A model generated the notes under the pieces. The model saw nothing but the letters and a program-made list of their open reading frames with translations, was not told where the DNA came from and ran no database searches. This document shows, piece after piece, positions 26,961 to 36,301 of a DNA stretch of 64,000 nucleotides. The DNA lies in contig JAQWNP010000010.1 in assembly GCA_029268515.1 (NCBI GenBank), forward strand, positions 381,404 through 445,403. The letters are read 5' to 3'. The translations under genes and the position numbers were made by a program. Origin of the DNA: Phycisphaerales bacterium (GTDB lineage Bacteria > Planctomycetota > Phycisphaerae > Phycisphaerales > SM1A02). Numbering within the stretch: the first letter of the stretch is position 1; each line of letters begins with the position of its first letter.

Positions 26961-28631
26961 ATGCCCAGTCAAGAATCGGATCAACTCAATGTATTACGGC
27001 GAGCTTTTCCGTTTTTCTTTGCATGTGATGAGAAACTGTGCCTGGTTCACATAGGCGAGCGTTTACATTCCCTTTGTCCTGAAATGAAAATCGGCTCTTT
27101 GCTGACGGATTCAATGACTGTCGAGCGACCAGAGGGACTCAGCAACTTTGAGCAGATTGTTTCTCGAAGTGGTGATGTCTTTCTCTTGAGCCTCTTATCT
27201 GGGCTTGGTTTGCGTCTACGTGGACAGTTCTTTACCAGCAAAGATAGTGGGGAAGCGACGATCTACTTCTTAGGTCATCCTTGGATTACAGATATAGAGG
27301 AACTCCAACATCACAGTTTGGATTTAAGCGACTTCCCTCCGCACGCAGGCATTGCCGATATGTTGATTCTGCTTCAAGCTCGAAATAATGGGCTAGTTGA
27401 ATCTCGCCGCCTTACACAGCAGCTCCGCGATCTTACGGGGAAACTGGAAGCTCAAAATAAACAGCTTCAGCGTGAGCTAGAGGAGCGAGAAAAATTAGAG
27501 CAAACAATTGTCCAGGCACAGAAAATGGAAGCGATTGGTCAATTGGCAGGCGGTATCGCACATGACTTTAATAATATCTTGACAGCGGTACGTGGTTTTG
27601 GTTCGTTAGCTTTAGAAGGGCTCAAAAGTGACGATCCAAGAGCAATGCATATTAGACATATACTTGATGCTGGTGAGAGAGCAACTGAGCTCACCTCGCG
27701 GCTCTTGACGTTTGGACGTGGTCAGCCGTTGCAATTTTGCTGTGTCAATCTTATCGAAGCAATCGAAGAACTGGACCAGATTCTTCAGCCACTACTCGGT
27801 GAGCAGATAGATTTACAGATTGAACGTCGGCCAGGTGCAGGTAGTACCTGGGCTGATGATGCATCGTTGCAGCAGGTTCTCCTTAACTTATGCCTCAATG
27901 CTCGAGATGCCATGAGCGATAAAGGCGTTATATCGGTTCGCTATTATGGGCATGAGATCAAAGAGGTCGCTACAGCTACAACAGGCTTGATTCCACCCGG
28001 TCACTGGCAGGTCATCGAGGTAGAGGACTATGGCTGTGGAATGGATGAAGAAACATTAGATCAGATCTTCGAGCCTTTCTTTACATCCAAAGAACCTGGT
28101 AAGGGCACTGGGCTTGGTTTATCAACAGTGTGGTGGATACTTCAGCGCACGAAGGGCGCTTTGGATGTGCAAAGCAAAATTGGAGAGGGCACAAAGTTCA
28201 CTATTTATCTTCCTCAAATGGCTACAGTTCAGAATGATCCAAAGTTAACGGTGCAAAAATCGAAAGCCATTGAAATGGGGCATGTCTTATTGGTTGAAGA
28301 CGAGGCGCTGGTTCGCCAATCCGTCCAGGCTATGTTGGAGACTGTGGGGTGGTGTGTTACTCCGGCAAGTAATGCCGAAGAGGCATTAGAGATATTCGAT
28401 CAAAATGCATCAGAGTTCGACATTGTCCTAACTGACCTCGTGATGCCCAACCTTGGAGGGCGTGATCTTGCTCATTTGCTTTGGCAGCGGAGCCCTCAAT
28501 TTCCAGTTCTCTATATGACTGGTTATGACCCCGAGTCAGAAGGTGGTAAGGCCGATGCAGCTGAACACATCATTCTGAAGCCTTTTGGTCCTTCAGAACT
28601 CAGTGATGCGCTGAAAGAAACGCTCGCTTAG
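26961..28631 (+). CDS. Hybrid sensor histidine kinase with HNOBA sensor domain
   Basis: 556 residues, no membrane helix. Residues about 14-140 are a HNOBA domain (FPFFFACDEKLCLVHIGERLHSLCPEM; IYFLGHPWITDIEEL; LDLSDFPPHAGIADMLIL), the PAS-like module first known from soluble guanylate cyclase. A coiled coil (about 145-190) leads to the HisKA site His201 in GGIAHDFNNIL. The ATPase domain has N boxes at NLCLNARDAM (about 309-318), G1 DYGCGM (about 356) and G2 GKGTGLGLS (about 380). The C-terminal receiver domain has Glu446-Asp447, phospho-acceptor Asp492 and Lys540. It starts one base after the H-NOX gene, so the H-NOX protein probably controls its activity in response to NO. No DNA-binding output is encoded beside it. 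Confidence 0.95.
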   Translation: MPSQESDQLNVLRRAFPFFFACDEKLCLVHIGERLHSLCPEMKIGSLLTDSMTVERPEGLSNFEQIVSRSGDVFLLSLLSGLGLRLRGQFFTSKDSGEATIYFLGHPWITDIEELQHHSLDLSDFPPHAGIADMLILLQARNNGLVESRRLTQQLRDLTGKLEAQNKQLQRELEEREKLEQTIVQAQKMEAIGQLAGGIAHDFNNILTAVRGFGSLALEGLKSDDPRAMHIRHILDAGERATELTSRLLTFGRGQPLQFCCVNLIEAIEELDQILQPLLGEQIDLQIERRPGAGSTWADDASLQQVLLNLCLNARDAMSDKGVISVRYYGHEIKEVATATTGLIPPGHWQVIEVEDYGCGMDEETLDQIFEPFFTSKEPGKGTGLGLSTVWWILQRTKGALDVQSKIGEGTKFTIYLPQMATVQNDPKLTVQKSKAIEMGHVLLVEDEALVRQSVQAMLETVGWCVTPASNAEEALEIFDQNASEFDIVLTDLVMPNLGGRDLAHLLWQRSPQFPVLYMTGYDPESEGGKADAAEHIILKPFGPSELSDALKETLA

Positions 28632-28652
28632 CGAATAATTTGTTCAGCTAGC

Positions 28653-29561
28653 ATGAAAAGTCGTTTTAGCTGGTTGGCTCCGCCTCAATTGAAATCGGCT
28701 TCCAAGTATAAAGAGCACCTGGCGGCTACACTGGCAGGCATGAGTACATTTCTTCTTATCCTGATTATTGCTTATGCAGCCCTTCTTCTTTCGGCAGGGC
28801 TTCTTCACCTGATTGCCCGTCTTAAGCCTCTTGAAGCATTCGCGACAGCGCTGTGTTGTGCTCCCGGCTTAGATCTTGCAATTACGTGGTTTACAGTTTC
28901 GCCAATTATTGTTGGTGGAATTCTTGATGGCTGGAGAGGCATTGCTGCCGGCATCATTGCGCAGTTCTGTGCCTTAGTGAGTTGGACTATTCTTCATGAG
29001 ATGGCCCATCCTGAAGCTCGGCGAGGTCCTCGAATCTACAAGTATATAAATAAGCAAGTCGGTTGGTTCCGTAACTACACCGCTCTCATAGTGACCACTT
29101 TAGTCGTGCCAATTTTTTGGCTCGCGCGAGTCGCAGAACTGACTCTCTACCCGCTTTTAGTTGTCCTTGTGCGTTTTCCAAAGTACAAGCAAAGAGAATG
29201 GGTTAATGTGTCCCGACAGAAGTTTCGTGGTCTTGTTGGGCATGATCTCATCTGGTGCCTTTATTGTGATTGGATGACAGGCGTATGGTCATTTGCGACT
29301 GAAATACTCCGCAATGTTGAATCATTTTGGTGTCCGATACGTTTTTCTTCAGAGGCCAAATGCGACAACTGTCGGCATGACTTTCCTGATATTGATGGTG
29401 GATGGGTAGCTGCTGATCAGACCATGAGTGAAGTTGTTCATGTTTTAGAAGAGAAGTATCGAGGCCAGGGATCAAATTCCTGGTTTGGGCATCCAGCTCG
29501 TCTCACTGTTGAAGGTGAGCGAATTGAGACTGATTCTGAAGCAGGTAAGACGGCTGGATAG
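28653..29561 (+). CDS. Membrane protein with HExxH and paired CxxC motifs
   Basis: 302 residues, unknown function. Four hydrophobic segments lie at about 30-56, 65-90, 93-112 and 140-175. HEMAH (115-119) follows the third one and resembles a zinc-peptidase HExxH, though no second ligand set is obvious. The C-terminal soluble part has CLYC (202-205), Cys227 and CDNC (237-240), a likely zinc or metal site, in the block HDLIWCLYCDWMTG to FPDIDGGW. It starts 21 bases after the hybrid kinase gene on the same strand, so it probably belongs to the NO-sensing operon. Whether it is an output, a sensor of a second signal, or unrelated cannot be decided. Confidence 0.8.
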   Translation: MKSRFSWLAPPQLKSASKYKEHLAATLAGMSTFLLILIIAYAALLLSAGLLHLIARLKPLEAFATALCCAPGLDLAITWFTVSPIIVGGILDGWRGIAAGIIAQFCALVSWTILHEMAHPEARRGPRIYKYINKQVGWFRNYTALIVTTLVVPIFWLARVAELTLYPLLVVLVRFPKYKQREWVNVSRQKFRGLVGHDLIWCLYCDWMTGVWSFATEILRNVESFWCPIRFSSEAKCDNCRHDFPDIDGGWVAADQTMSEVVHVLEEKYRGQGSNSWFGHPARLTVEGERIETDSEAGKTAG

Positions 29562-29662
29562 CTCCTGCTCGGTTATAGCGAAATCTGGCGCGTAAATATT
29601 GAAGATGAAATGCTTCAGTTCGGTATTCTGTATGCTGGGAATCATTCAGGAGCGAGCATTAC

Positions 29663-31432
29663 ATGATGTCAATTAAAGTAAGCTATGTATTCGCGAGTTT
29701 GATGATTGGTCTCGTGTTTAGCGCGGTCATGGCACAATCTGTGTCACCAACCTGGGTTCAGCAACGAACCAAGCGAACACCTTGGATAGATGTAAGTCAC
29801 CAGGCGCAGATTCAAGACAGAGAAAGTGGCAAAGCTCCTGAAGTCTCCAATGGTCGAGTCTCGGTGCTCCTAAGTGATGGAGCAGAAATCGAGTTCATTT
29901 CCGGTTCATCAAATCGTTCAACAATGGCGCGTTGGCGATCGGGTGAAGAAGCAGATTGGACGCAGCTTGTTCCACAAGCAGCTGCGATGCAGGGCAAAAT
30001 ACTTGATGGCCAGCAGGGGGAAGATGGTCGAATCTTCTTGCTACTTCATGATCAATTCAAAGGTAGTCCAACAGAAGGCGATCTTGTTCTTTGGGTCGGA
30101 CAATCGCACCAGATTCAACAATTTGGTGAGGGGCTCTTTACGGTTCGCCTTGCGGCTTTGCAAGGTGAGGAGCCAATATGGGGGCGTTTAGAACTAAGTG
30201 ATGATGGGAAGATGCATATTGAGACAATCATGCTTTCCCAACGCGCTCAAGTGAAAGAAGTTCTGACTCAAATCTCGCTCGATCAGATTGACCAGTTGGT
30301 TCCAAGCCGTGGATATCGTTTGCCATTGGTTGATCTTGACGACCAAAGCCATCGCCACGTTGTTGTAGATCGTGAGAAAGATCAGTATCTAGGTCATCCG
30401 ACAACCGTTCTATTAGAAGATGGGCAGACACTACTCTGTGTATACCCAAAGGGGCATGGAAGTGGAGCAATCATCTACAAACGATCAACTGATGGGGGGC
30501 GAAGCTGGTCTGATCGCCTGCCGGTACCAGAGAATTGGTCGAGCAGTAAAGAAGTGCCAACACTCTACCGAGTCGTCGATCCACGCACAGGTAAGAAACG
30601 ACTGATCATGTGGTCGGGTTTGTACCCTGCTCGGTTGGCAGTTAGTGAAGATGATGGACATTCGTGGAGTCCGCTTGAGCCAATTTCATCAGTGAAAGAT
30701 GAAACGCCGTCTCCATGGGGCGGTATTGTGGTGATGGCATGTGTTGAGCAGCTTAATGACGGCCGCTATATGGCGATGTTCCATGATGATGGCCGTTATA
30801 TCAAAGAAGATGGCGTCCTTGAGAGCCCTGTCAAATTCTCGCTGTATAAGACACTGAGTAGTGATGGTGGTTTGACCTGGAGCTATCCGGAAGCAATTTT
30901 GGAAGCAAGTGATGTTCATTTATGTGAACCAGGTCTGATTCGCTCTCCAGATGGAAAGACGATCGCAATACTCTTGCGAGAAAACAGTCGCGTCAGAAAT
31001 TCTTATGTCATGTTTAGTGAAGATGAAGGTTTGACATGGTCACCGCCGCGAGAACTACCAGCAGCCTTGACAGGAGATCGTCATCAGGGTGTTTATGTTC
31101 CAGATGGTCGTCTCTTCATATCCTTTAGAGACACAACATTGGATAGTCCCACCAAAGGAGATTGGGTGGCTTGGGTTGGTACTTGGGAAGACATTTTATA
31201 TGGGACACCCGGGCAGTATCGAGTGCGGATTAAAGATAATAAGAACCGCTGGGACGCGGCTTATCCAGGAGTTGTGGTGCAGCCCGATGGAACGATCGTC
31301 ACGACAACCTATGGTCATTGGGACACGGGAGAAAAACCATATATTTTATCTTCTCGCATGAACATGAAAGAGTTAGACAAGCTGGCTCAAGAAGTAGATT
31401 CTAATCGCGGCCTGAATAGTCACACTCAGTAA
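29663..31432 (+). CDS. Secreted sialidase-like BNR-repeat protein
   Basis: 589 residues with a clear signal peptide (MMSIKVSYVFASLMIGLVFSAVMA). About 30-220 is a beta-rich N-terminal domain. From about 230 on, a six-bladed propeller carries Asp-box (BNR) repeats of type SxDxGxxW: STDGGRSWS, SEDDGHSWSP, SSDGGLTWSY and SEDEGLTWSP. RDTTLDSPTKGDWVAWVG and VVVQPDGTIVTTTYGHW are typical of sialidase and sialidase-like hydrolases. Planctomycetes carry many such proteins, often acting on other sugars, so true sialidase activity is not certain. GGAG precedes the ATG. It stands 100 bases after the NO-sensing operon and may have its own promoter. Confidence 0.86.
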   Translation: MMSIKVSYVFASLMIGLVFSAVMAQSVSPTWVQQRTKRTPWIDVSHQAQIQDRESGKAPEVSNGRVSVLLSDGAEIEFISGSSNRSTMARWRSGEEADWTQLVPQAAAMQGKILDGQQGEDGRIFLLLHDQFKGSPTEGDLVLWVGQSHQIQQFGEGLFTVRLAALQGEEPIWGRLELSDDGKMHIETIMLSQRAQVKEVLTQISLDQIDQLVPSRGYRLPLVDLDDQSHRHVVVDREKDQYLGHPTTVLLEDGQTLLCVYPKGHGSGAIIYKRSTDGGRSWSDRLPVPENWSSSKEVPTLYRVVDPRTGKKRLIMWSGLYPARLAVSEDDGHSWSPLEPISSVKDETPSPWGGIVVMACVEQLNDGRYMAMFHDDGRYIKEDGVLESPVKFSLYKTLSSDGGLTWSYPEAILEASDVHLCEPGLIRSPDGKTIAILLRENSRVRNSYVMFSEDEGLTWSPPRELPAALTGDRHQGVYVPDGRLFISFRDTTLDSPTKGDWVAWVGTWEDILYGTPGQYRVRIKDNKNRWDAAYPGVVVQPDGTIVTTTYGHWDTGEKPYILSSRMNMKELDKLAQEVDSNRGLNSHTQ

Positions 31433-31515
31433 CCGATTTTAGGGACTGGAAGATCGAAACATCTAATGGAAAGATCACAATCGAAATTGCTCAATAGCAG
31501 AACTCGAGGTATTTG

Positions 31516-31704
31516 ATGCGTTGGTGTTTTGGGATCATTCTCATTCTAATAATGCTGTTTTGTATCTATGGCGTTCTTGCCACCTTTGAGCCACACCCTA
31601 CGTCGCTGGCCTTCCGATACGGATATATCATCATTGGTAGTCTTTGTTTCTTAGGTACGTTGGCGCTGGGATGGCCATCAAAAAAACACAAAACTCGGCA
31701 CTGA
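31516..31704 (+). CDS. Small two-helix membrane protein
   Basis: 62 residues. Two hydrophobic helices (about 4-22 and 33-53) are joined by GVLATFEPHPTSLAFRYGY, and the end is basic (KKHKTRH). A GAGG site lies 6 bases before the ATG, stronger than most starts here, which supports a real gene. An in-frame TTG immediately precedes the ATG. Function is unknown. It lies between the sialidase-like gene and the transglutaminase-esterase gene on the same strand and could be cotranscribed. Confidence 0.6.
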   Translation: MRWCFGIILILIMLFCIYGVLATFEPHPTSLAFRYGYIIIGSLCFLGTLALGWPSKKHKTRH

Positions 31705-31807
31705 GCTTGATTCTCGTGGTGAGCAATACATGACGCCTTCTGGATCAAAGTATGATGTCTCAGGTGATTCATATTCAATAGTCATTTAGTAGGTGAGGAG
31801 TGATGAG

Positions 31808-34243
31808 ATGCGCCGTGAAAGCTGGAAATGTGTTTTAGAGACATTGAGTTGCAGCTTAGTAGTCTTGATTATGGCCTCTCAGTACAGTGCCGCTGATGTC
31901 GATCCAGAGGTGCCGATACGTTCTTTGAGTCATATCGTGGAACACGATAGTGACTTCGCCACATCGTCAGAGTTGATGTCTGCAGTTCAGCGAAGTGGTG
32001 ATAATGGTCCACAGATTCAAAAGGCACTGATCGAAGTTCCAGATGATCAGCGGCGTGGTATGCAATGGATGATCCTTCACATGCCAGTGGAAGATTTGCG
32101 TCATCTCAGTGCAGAATATCTGCTCGAAAACTGTGACTTGGCTTATCAGGCTTGGCGGCAAGCGCCTTGGCGTGATGAAATTTCAGAGGCTATGTTTTTT
32201 GACACCATATTGCCTTATGCGGCAATTAATGAGCGACGTGATAACTGGAGGCGTGACTTTAGAGATCGCTTTTCAAAGCTCGTTGAAAATGCTCATTCAC
32301 CAGCAGAGGCAGCCGCTATTCTCAATAATGCCATGTTCAAAGATGTTGGTGTGAAGTATTCGACCAAACGTAGTAAGCCCGATCAAAGCCCCTATGAGAG
32401 CATGGATATTGGCATGGCCTCTTGTACTGGGCTATCAGTCATTCTTATCGACGGTTGTCGAAGTGTTGGGGTACCAGCTCGATTTGTTGGTATCCCACTA
32501 TGGTCAGATGGCAGTGGCAATCACTCTTGGGTCGAAGTGTGGGACGATGGATGGCATTTTACAGGTGCAGCTGAGCCGACTGGTGACGCGCTTGACCAAG
32601 GTTGGTTTTCAGGTCGGGCGGCAGAAGCATCGCGAGAAAATCCACAAAATGCAATATATGCAGTCACTTGGCGGAAGACACCAATTTCATTCCCATTGCC
32701 TTGGCTATCTGAGGATCAACGGATCAATGCGGTCGATGTGACGGATCGTTATACGGCGGAATCGCAACCCCTCGCTGAAGGAAAATCGCGTGTTCGTTTT
32801 TCTGTGGTTGACCCGAAAACAAAGGAGCGACTTCCAGCGCAGCTCTCAATTTTAGATGAGTCAGGTAAAGAAGTCTTTTCTGGACAATCAAAAGATGAAC
32901 GGTTTGATGCCAATGACCATATCACTGTTCAGTTACCTGAGGGGCAAACATTTCGGGTTCGTGTATCTCATATGACAGGCAATCCAGTGTCTCATTCTCT
33001 GCTTGTTACTCATGATCAGCAGCTTGTCACCATTGAAGTCGATCATCAGCAGTCATCTGACGATGTAGCTGGTAGCTCTGCTGGAGCGGTGGCATCGTTG
33101 ATTCAGTACCTTAATGCTGGTGGTACAGATCCAGGTCATCAGTCATTTTCTAAAACAGCACTAAACAAAAGCGTGACCTCAACGGCCAAAAGAATGCTCA
33201 ACAAGAGCCATGCCAAAAAAATACGATCGCAACGGTCAAAAGAAATGGAAGATCGTGTCATTGAGCATGGTCAAATGCGTATGCCATTTTGGTACACCAC
33301 CTTCGGCGATGCACCAGAAGCGGGGTACAGTCTGTGGATTTCAATGCATGGTGGTGGTGGTGCTCCACCTGAGGTAAATACCGGGCAATGGGAAAACCAG
33401 AAAAAGTTATACCAGCTCGAAGAAGGTATCTATGTGGCGCCACGAGCGCCAACCGATACATGGAATCTATGGCACCAAAGTCATATTGATCCAATGTTTG
33501 ATCGCCTGATTGAAAATATGATTGCCATTGAAGGCGTTGATCCCAATCGCATTTATATCACTGGTTACAGTGCTGGTGGAGACGGCGTTTACCAGCTGGC
33601 CCCGCGAATGGCTGACCGTTGGGCTGGTGCTGGCATGATGGCTGGGCATCCAAATGAGACAAAACCAGATGGTCTAAGGAATACAGCATTCACTCTACAT
33701 ATGGGTGCCAAAGATGCTGCGTTTAAACGCAATCAAGTGGCTGGACAATGGAAAGCCCAGTTGGCGAAGCTGAAAAAAGACGACCCGGCCGGTTATGACC
33801 ATTGGGTGGAAATTCATGACGGCAAAGGGCATTGGATGGATCGGCAAGAAGTTTCAGGACTGCAGTGGATGGCATCAAAGAAACGGAAGCTTCGCCCGAA
33901 GAAGATTGTTTGGTTGCAAGATGATGTCGTACATCCACGTTTCTATTGGCTCGCGAACGATGATCCACAACCGAGGCAGCGAATTGTAGCGAAGCTTGAT
34001 AATCAGACGGTTCATATTCTTGAGACTGGTGGTGCAAAGTCATTGCGTATTCGACTGGATGATGGCATGGTCGATCTAGACCGGAATGTGATCGTACGTG
34101 GGCCTGAAAACCAAGTTCTGTTTCAAGGACAAGTGCCACGTACAATTGAAACCATGGCAAAAACACTGGCTGAGCGAGGTGATCCAGCAGGTATATTTAC
34201 CGGTGAGATTATCGTAGAGTTGCCCACTCAATCATCGCCATGA
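31808..34243 (+). CDS. Transglutaminase-like / esterase fusion protein
   Basis: About 811 residues from the ATG with GAGGAG 7 bases upstream (a GTG lies 5 codons earlier). A hydrophobic N-terminus (LETLSCSLVVLIMASQYSAA) suggests export. The first half has a transglutaminase-like core with Cys near residue 206 in MASCTGLS and His near 239 in GNHSWVEVWDDGWHF, followed by the usual Asp. A beta domain follows (about 315-430). The second half is an alpha/beta hydrolase of the depolymerase/esterase type: ISMHGGGGAP oxyanion loop, Ser near 588 in GYSAGG, and His near 675 in DGKGHW. Two catalytic units in one exported chain suggest peptide cleavage or crosslinking combined with ester hydrolysis; substrates are unknown. 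Confidence 0.85.
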   Translation: MRRESWKCVLETLSCSLVVLIMASQYSAADVDPEVPIRSLSHIVEHDSDFATSSELMSAVQRSGDNGPQIQKALIEVPDDQRRGMQWMILHMPVEDLRHLSAEYLLENCDLAYQAWRQAPWRDEISEAMFFDTILPYAAINERRDNWRRDFRDRFSKLVENAHSPAEAAAILNNAMFKDVGVKYSTKRSKPDQSPYESMDIGMASCTGLSVILIDGCRSVGVPARFVGIPLWSDGSGNHSWVEVWDDGWHFTGAAEPTGDALDQGWFSGRAAEASRENPQNAIYAVTWRKTPISFPLPWLSEDQRINAVDVTDRYTAESQPLAEGKSRVRFSVVDPKTKERLPAQLSILDESGKEVFSGQSKDERFDANDHITVQLPEGQTFRVRVSHMTGNPVSHSLLVTHDQQLVTIEVDHQQSSDDVAGSSAGAVASLIQYLNAGGTDPGHQSFSKTALNKSVTSTAKRMLNKSHAKKIRSQRSKEMEDRVIEHGQMRMPFWYTTFGDAPEAGYSLWISMHGGGGAPPEVNTGQWENQKKLYQLEEGIYVAPRAPTDTWNLWHQSHIDPMFDRLIENMIAIEGVDPNRIYITGYSAGGDGVYQLAPRMADRWAGAGMMAGHPNETKPDGLRNTAFTLHMGAKDAAFKRNQVAGQWKAQLAKLKKDDPAGYDHWVEIHDGKGHWMDRQEVSGLQWMASKKRKLRPKKIVWLQDDVVHPRFYWLANDDPQPRQRIVAKLDNQTVHILETGGAKSLRIRLDDGMVDLDRNVIVRGPENQVLFQGQVPRTIETMAKTLAERGDPAGIFTGEIIVELPTQSSP

Positions 34244-34443
34244 TTTCAGAATAAAAAACAGTTTGATTGATAGATAAGCTAAACATCGTTTCCAGATATG
34301 GGAATGTCTGCGAGGCTGAACAGGCAATTCAATAGTGAATTCAACGGCGCAATCGAGGTTTTGTGTGTGACGTCAAATCAACTGTTAGGATATAAAAGTT
34401 GCTTCGTAAACCACTTGAGTACTTATCTGTGTGAGTCAATATT

Positions 34444-34929
34444 ATGCCAGAGTCAAAGCACCAAGCGTTTATTCTTCGTGCAATCGAGCTTGCGCGTGAG
34501 GCATCTATTGAGCGAAAAATAGGTGGTCCCTTTGGCAGTGTTATTGTTCGTGATGGCGAAATAGTGGGGGAAGGCTACAACAGCGTTCTTGAGCAACGAG
34601 ATCCAACAAGCCATGGTGAGATTGTCGCTATTCGGGATGCATGCAAAAAACTGGATACGCACGATCTGAGTGGCTGTACGCTTTACACGAGTAGTGAGCC
34701 ATGTCCCATGTGCTATGGCGCCATTTGGTGGGCTCGTATTACCAAAGTCTATTATGCGTCAACTATTGAAGATGCACTCCATTATGGAGAGTTTGATGAC
34801 AAGGCTATCTACGAGTCAATGAACAAAGAGCCTCATGCGAGAGGTGTGCCTTGCATTCGTCATCTTCATAATGAAATGAGCAAACTGTGGAAAGAGTTTA
34901 AGTCACTTTCAGGTCGTGCAAAGTACTAA
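34444..34929 (+). CDS. guaD: Guanine deaminase (cytidine deaminase superfamily)
   Basis: 161 residues. IGGPFGSVIVRDGEIVGEGYNSV opens the fold; the zinc site is His57 with proton shuttle Glu59 in SHGEIVAIRDAC, and Cys87 and Cys90 in SSEPCPMCYGAIWWAR. The segment IEDALHYGEFDDKAIYE and the C-terminal KLWKEFKS resemble Bacillus GuaD, which deaminates guanine to xanthine in purine salvage. HGE replaces the more common HAE. A nucleoside deaminase of another specificity cannot be excluded. It stands alone, cytoplasmic, and converges on the thioredoxin-protein gene. Confidence 0.88.
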   Translation: MPESKHQAFILRAIELAREASIERKIGGPFGSVIVRDGEIVGEGYNSVLEQRDPTSHGEIVAIRDACKKLDTHDLSGCTLYTSSEPCPMCYGAIWWARITKVYYASTIEDALHYGEFDDKAIYESMNKEPHARGVPCIRHLHNEMSKLWKEFKSLSGRAKY

Positions 34930-34957
34930 GGCATATCAAAAACGAATCCACAAAAAA

Positions 34958-34982
34958 GAGCGGGCCAATAAATGGCCCGCTC
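34958..34982 (-). terminator. Intrinsic terminator of the FG-GAP/TlpA operon
   Basis: A perfect stem GAGCGGGCCA / TGGCCCGCTC closes a 5-base loop. On the minus strand it is followed by TTTTTTG, so it ends transcripts from the thioredoxin gene that stops 30 bases upstream. It lies between converging genes and may also slow plus-strand transcription, though no T-run follows it on that strand. Confidence 0.88.
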
Positions 34983-35011
34983 CGTAAAAAGTCAACGAAT
35001 ATAAATTCTTA

Positions 35012-36301
35012 TTAGCCCTGTTGATTCGCGGCAATTGCAGCTTCAATATCTTCTGTCAAATTCGACTTCGTTTTCTTCGGTCCTAGAAATCCCACATGAA
35101 TGTTAAGGATGGTGCCATCTGCTCCAATGACGACAGTTTGTGGAATGCCGGAGACACCAAATTTCTTTGCAACCATTCCCTTCTTATCCATAAGTACTGG
35201 GAAGGTCCACTTCTTTCGATCGACGAACGCCTGCACTTTTTCAGCCGGTTCATCTTGGTCGATGGCAAAGAAAACAACGCCTTTGTCTTTGAAAGCATCA
35301 ACAGCTTCTATGACATGTGGAAGTCCCATGACGCATGGTCCGCACCATGTTGCCCAGAAATCAAGAACAACGATTTTGCCTCTTAGGTCAGAGAGTTTGA
35401 CCATCTTGTCTTCGCGAAGCATTGGAAGCTCGAAGTCTTCTGCTTGTTGACCAACCAGTTTGTGAGTTGGTTCTTGGCCAGCACCCTCAAAATCCATTCC
35501 TTCCATCATTTCTTGCTGCTTGTCCATGATTGCAGCCACAAGGTCATCGACTTTCGTCCAGTTCTCTTTCGGTTTTAGGGCAAATGCAGCATTGTCAGGT
35601 TCGCCAGCTTTCCAGTCCTCCATCTTGAGCGTGACTTCAAAGCTGGGCATACCTTCTTGTTGTAAGTCGCTGAGGTCAGGAATCACGGCGATGAGCCAAG
35701 GCTGATCACCTTGAGCAAAGTAAGCCGTCATGTTCATATCGCCTATTGCATCATTGGTCATTCTGAAGGTGATGCCATCAGTGTGAATGCCGTCAAACTC
35801 TTTTGATGGAGCTGATGTTATATTCATAAAGTCAGCTGAAAAAAGTTGTTGAGGGTCAGCGGTGAAAAGCGTTAAGAGCATTGGAAGCATGGGGTCGGAC
35901 ATGACAAACGGGCCTTCGCCACTGTTTGCCTGTTTTGCAACCTCAGCCAAGGTCTTGGGTGCGGGTGACTCGCTATATATTTCAAAGTCGCTTGCAGAAG
36001 CCATGATCGATGTACCGTTGCTAACGATATTGGTGCCTGACATATCGTCTGTGCTACGTAAGGAAAACTTGTTGGGCTTAGCAATAGCTACTTCAACCGT
36101 CTGGATCATTGGCTGCGGCATATCATCTGCAACAACATGAGTTGTGCTTTTGAAAGTGGCGCCTGGAAGTGTTTTATAAAAATCACTTACTTTTTCTATG
36201 AGCGGATTCGATTGTGCTTCAGTCTTGGCATCATCGGCCAGTAGTGGCATCGTCAAGCATGTTGAAAGTAGGGCAGTGGTAAGTAGGCGACGAGATATCA
36301 T
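35012..36301 (-). CDS. TlpA-type thioredoxin with N-terminal lipoprotein-carrier-like domain
   Basis: 429 residues. A signal peptide (MISRRLLTTALLSTCLTMPLLADD) precedes a beta-rich domain of about 220 residues (TFKSTTHVV, MTAYFAQGDQPWLIAVIPDL) like LolA/DUF2092 proteins. The C-terminal 150 residues are a TlpA/ResA-like thioredoxin: VLDFWATWCGPC with active Cys320 and Cys323, and cis-Pro in GIPQT. It is periplasmic or membrane-facing and probably reduces disulfides or cytochrome c maturation substrates. Its ATG overlaps the stop of the FG-GAP/DsbD-alpha-like gene (ATGA), so the two are translationally coupled. A strong terminator follows. Confidence 0.92.
   Translation of the reverse strand: MISRRLLTTALLSTCLTMPLLADDAKTEAQSNPLIEKVSDFYKTLPGATFKSTTHVVADDMPQPMIQTVEVAIAKPNKFSLRSTDDMSGTNIVSNGTSIMASASDFEIYSESPAPKTLAEVAKQANSGEGPFVMSDPMLPMLLTLFTADPQQLFSADFMNITSAPSKEFDGIHTDGITFRMTNDAIGDMNMTAYFAQGDQPWLIAVIPDLSDLQQEGMPSFEVTLKMEDWKAGEPDNAAFALKPKENWTKVDDLVAAIMDKQQEMMEGMDFEGAGQEPTHKLVGQQAEDFELPMLREDKMVKLSDLRGKIVVLDFWATWCGPCVMGLPHVIEAVDAFKDKGVVFFAIDQDEPAEKVQAFVDRKKWTFPVLMDKKGMVAKKFGVSGIPQTVVIGADGTILNIHVGFLGPKKTKSNLTEDIEAAIAANQQG

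Noticed and set aside
28980..29010. HEMAH called as a proven zinc metallopeptidase
   Set aside because: No third ligand or family signature seen; kept only as a question in the findings.
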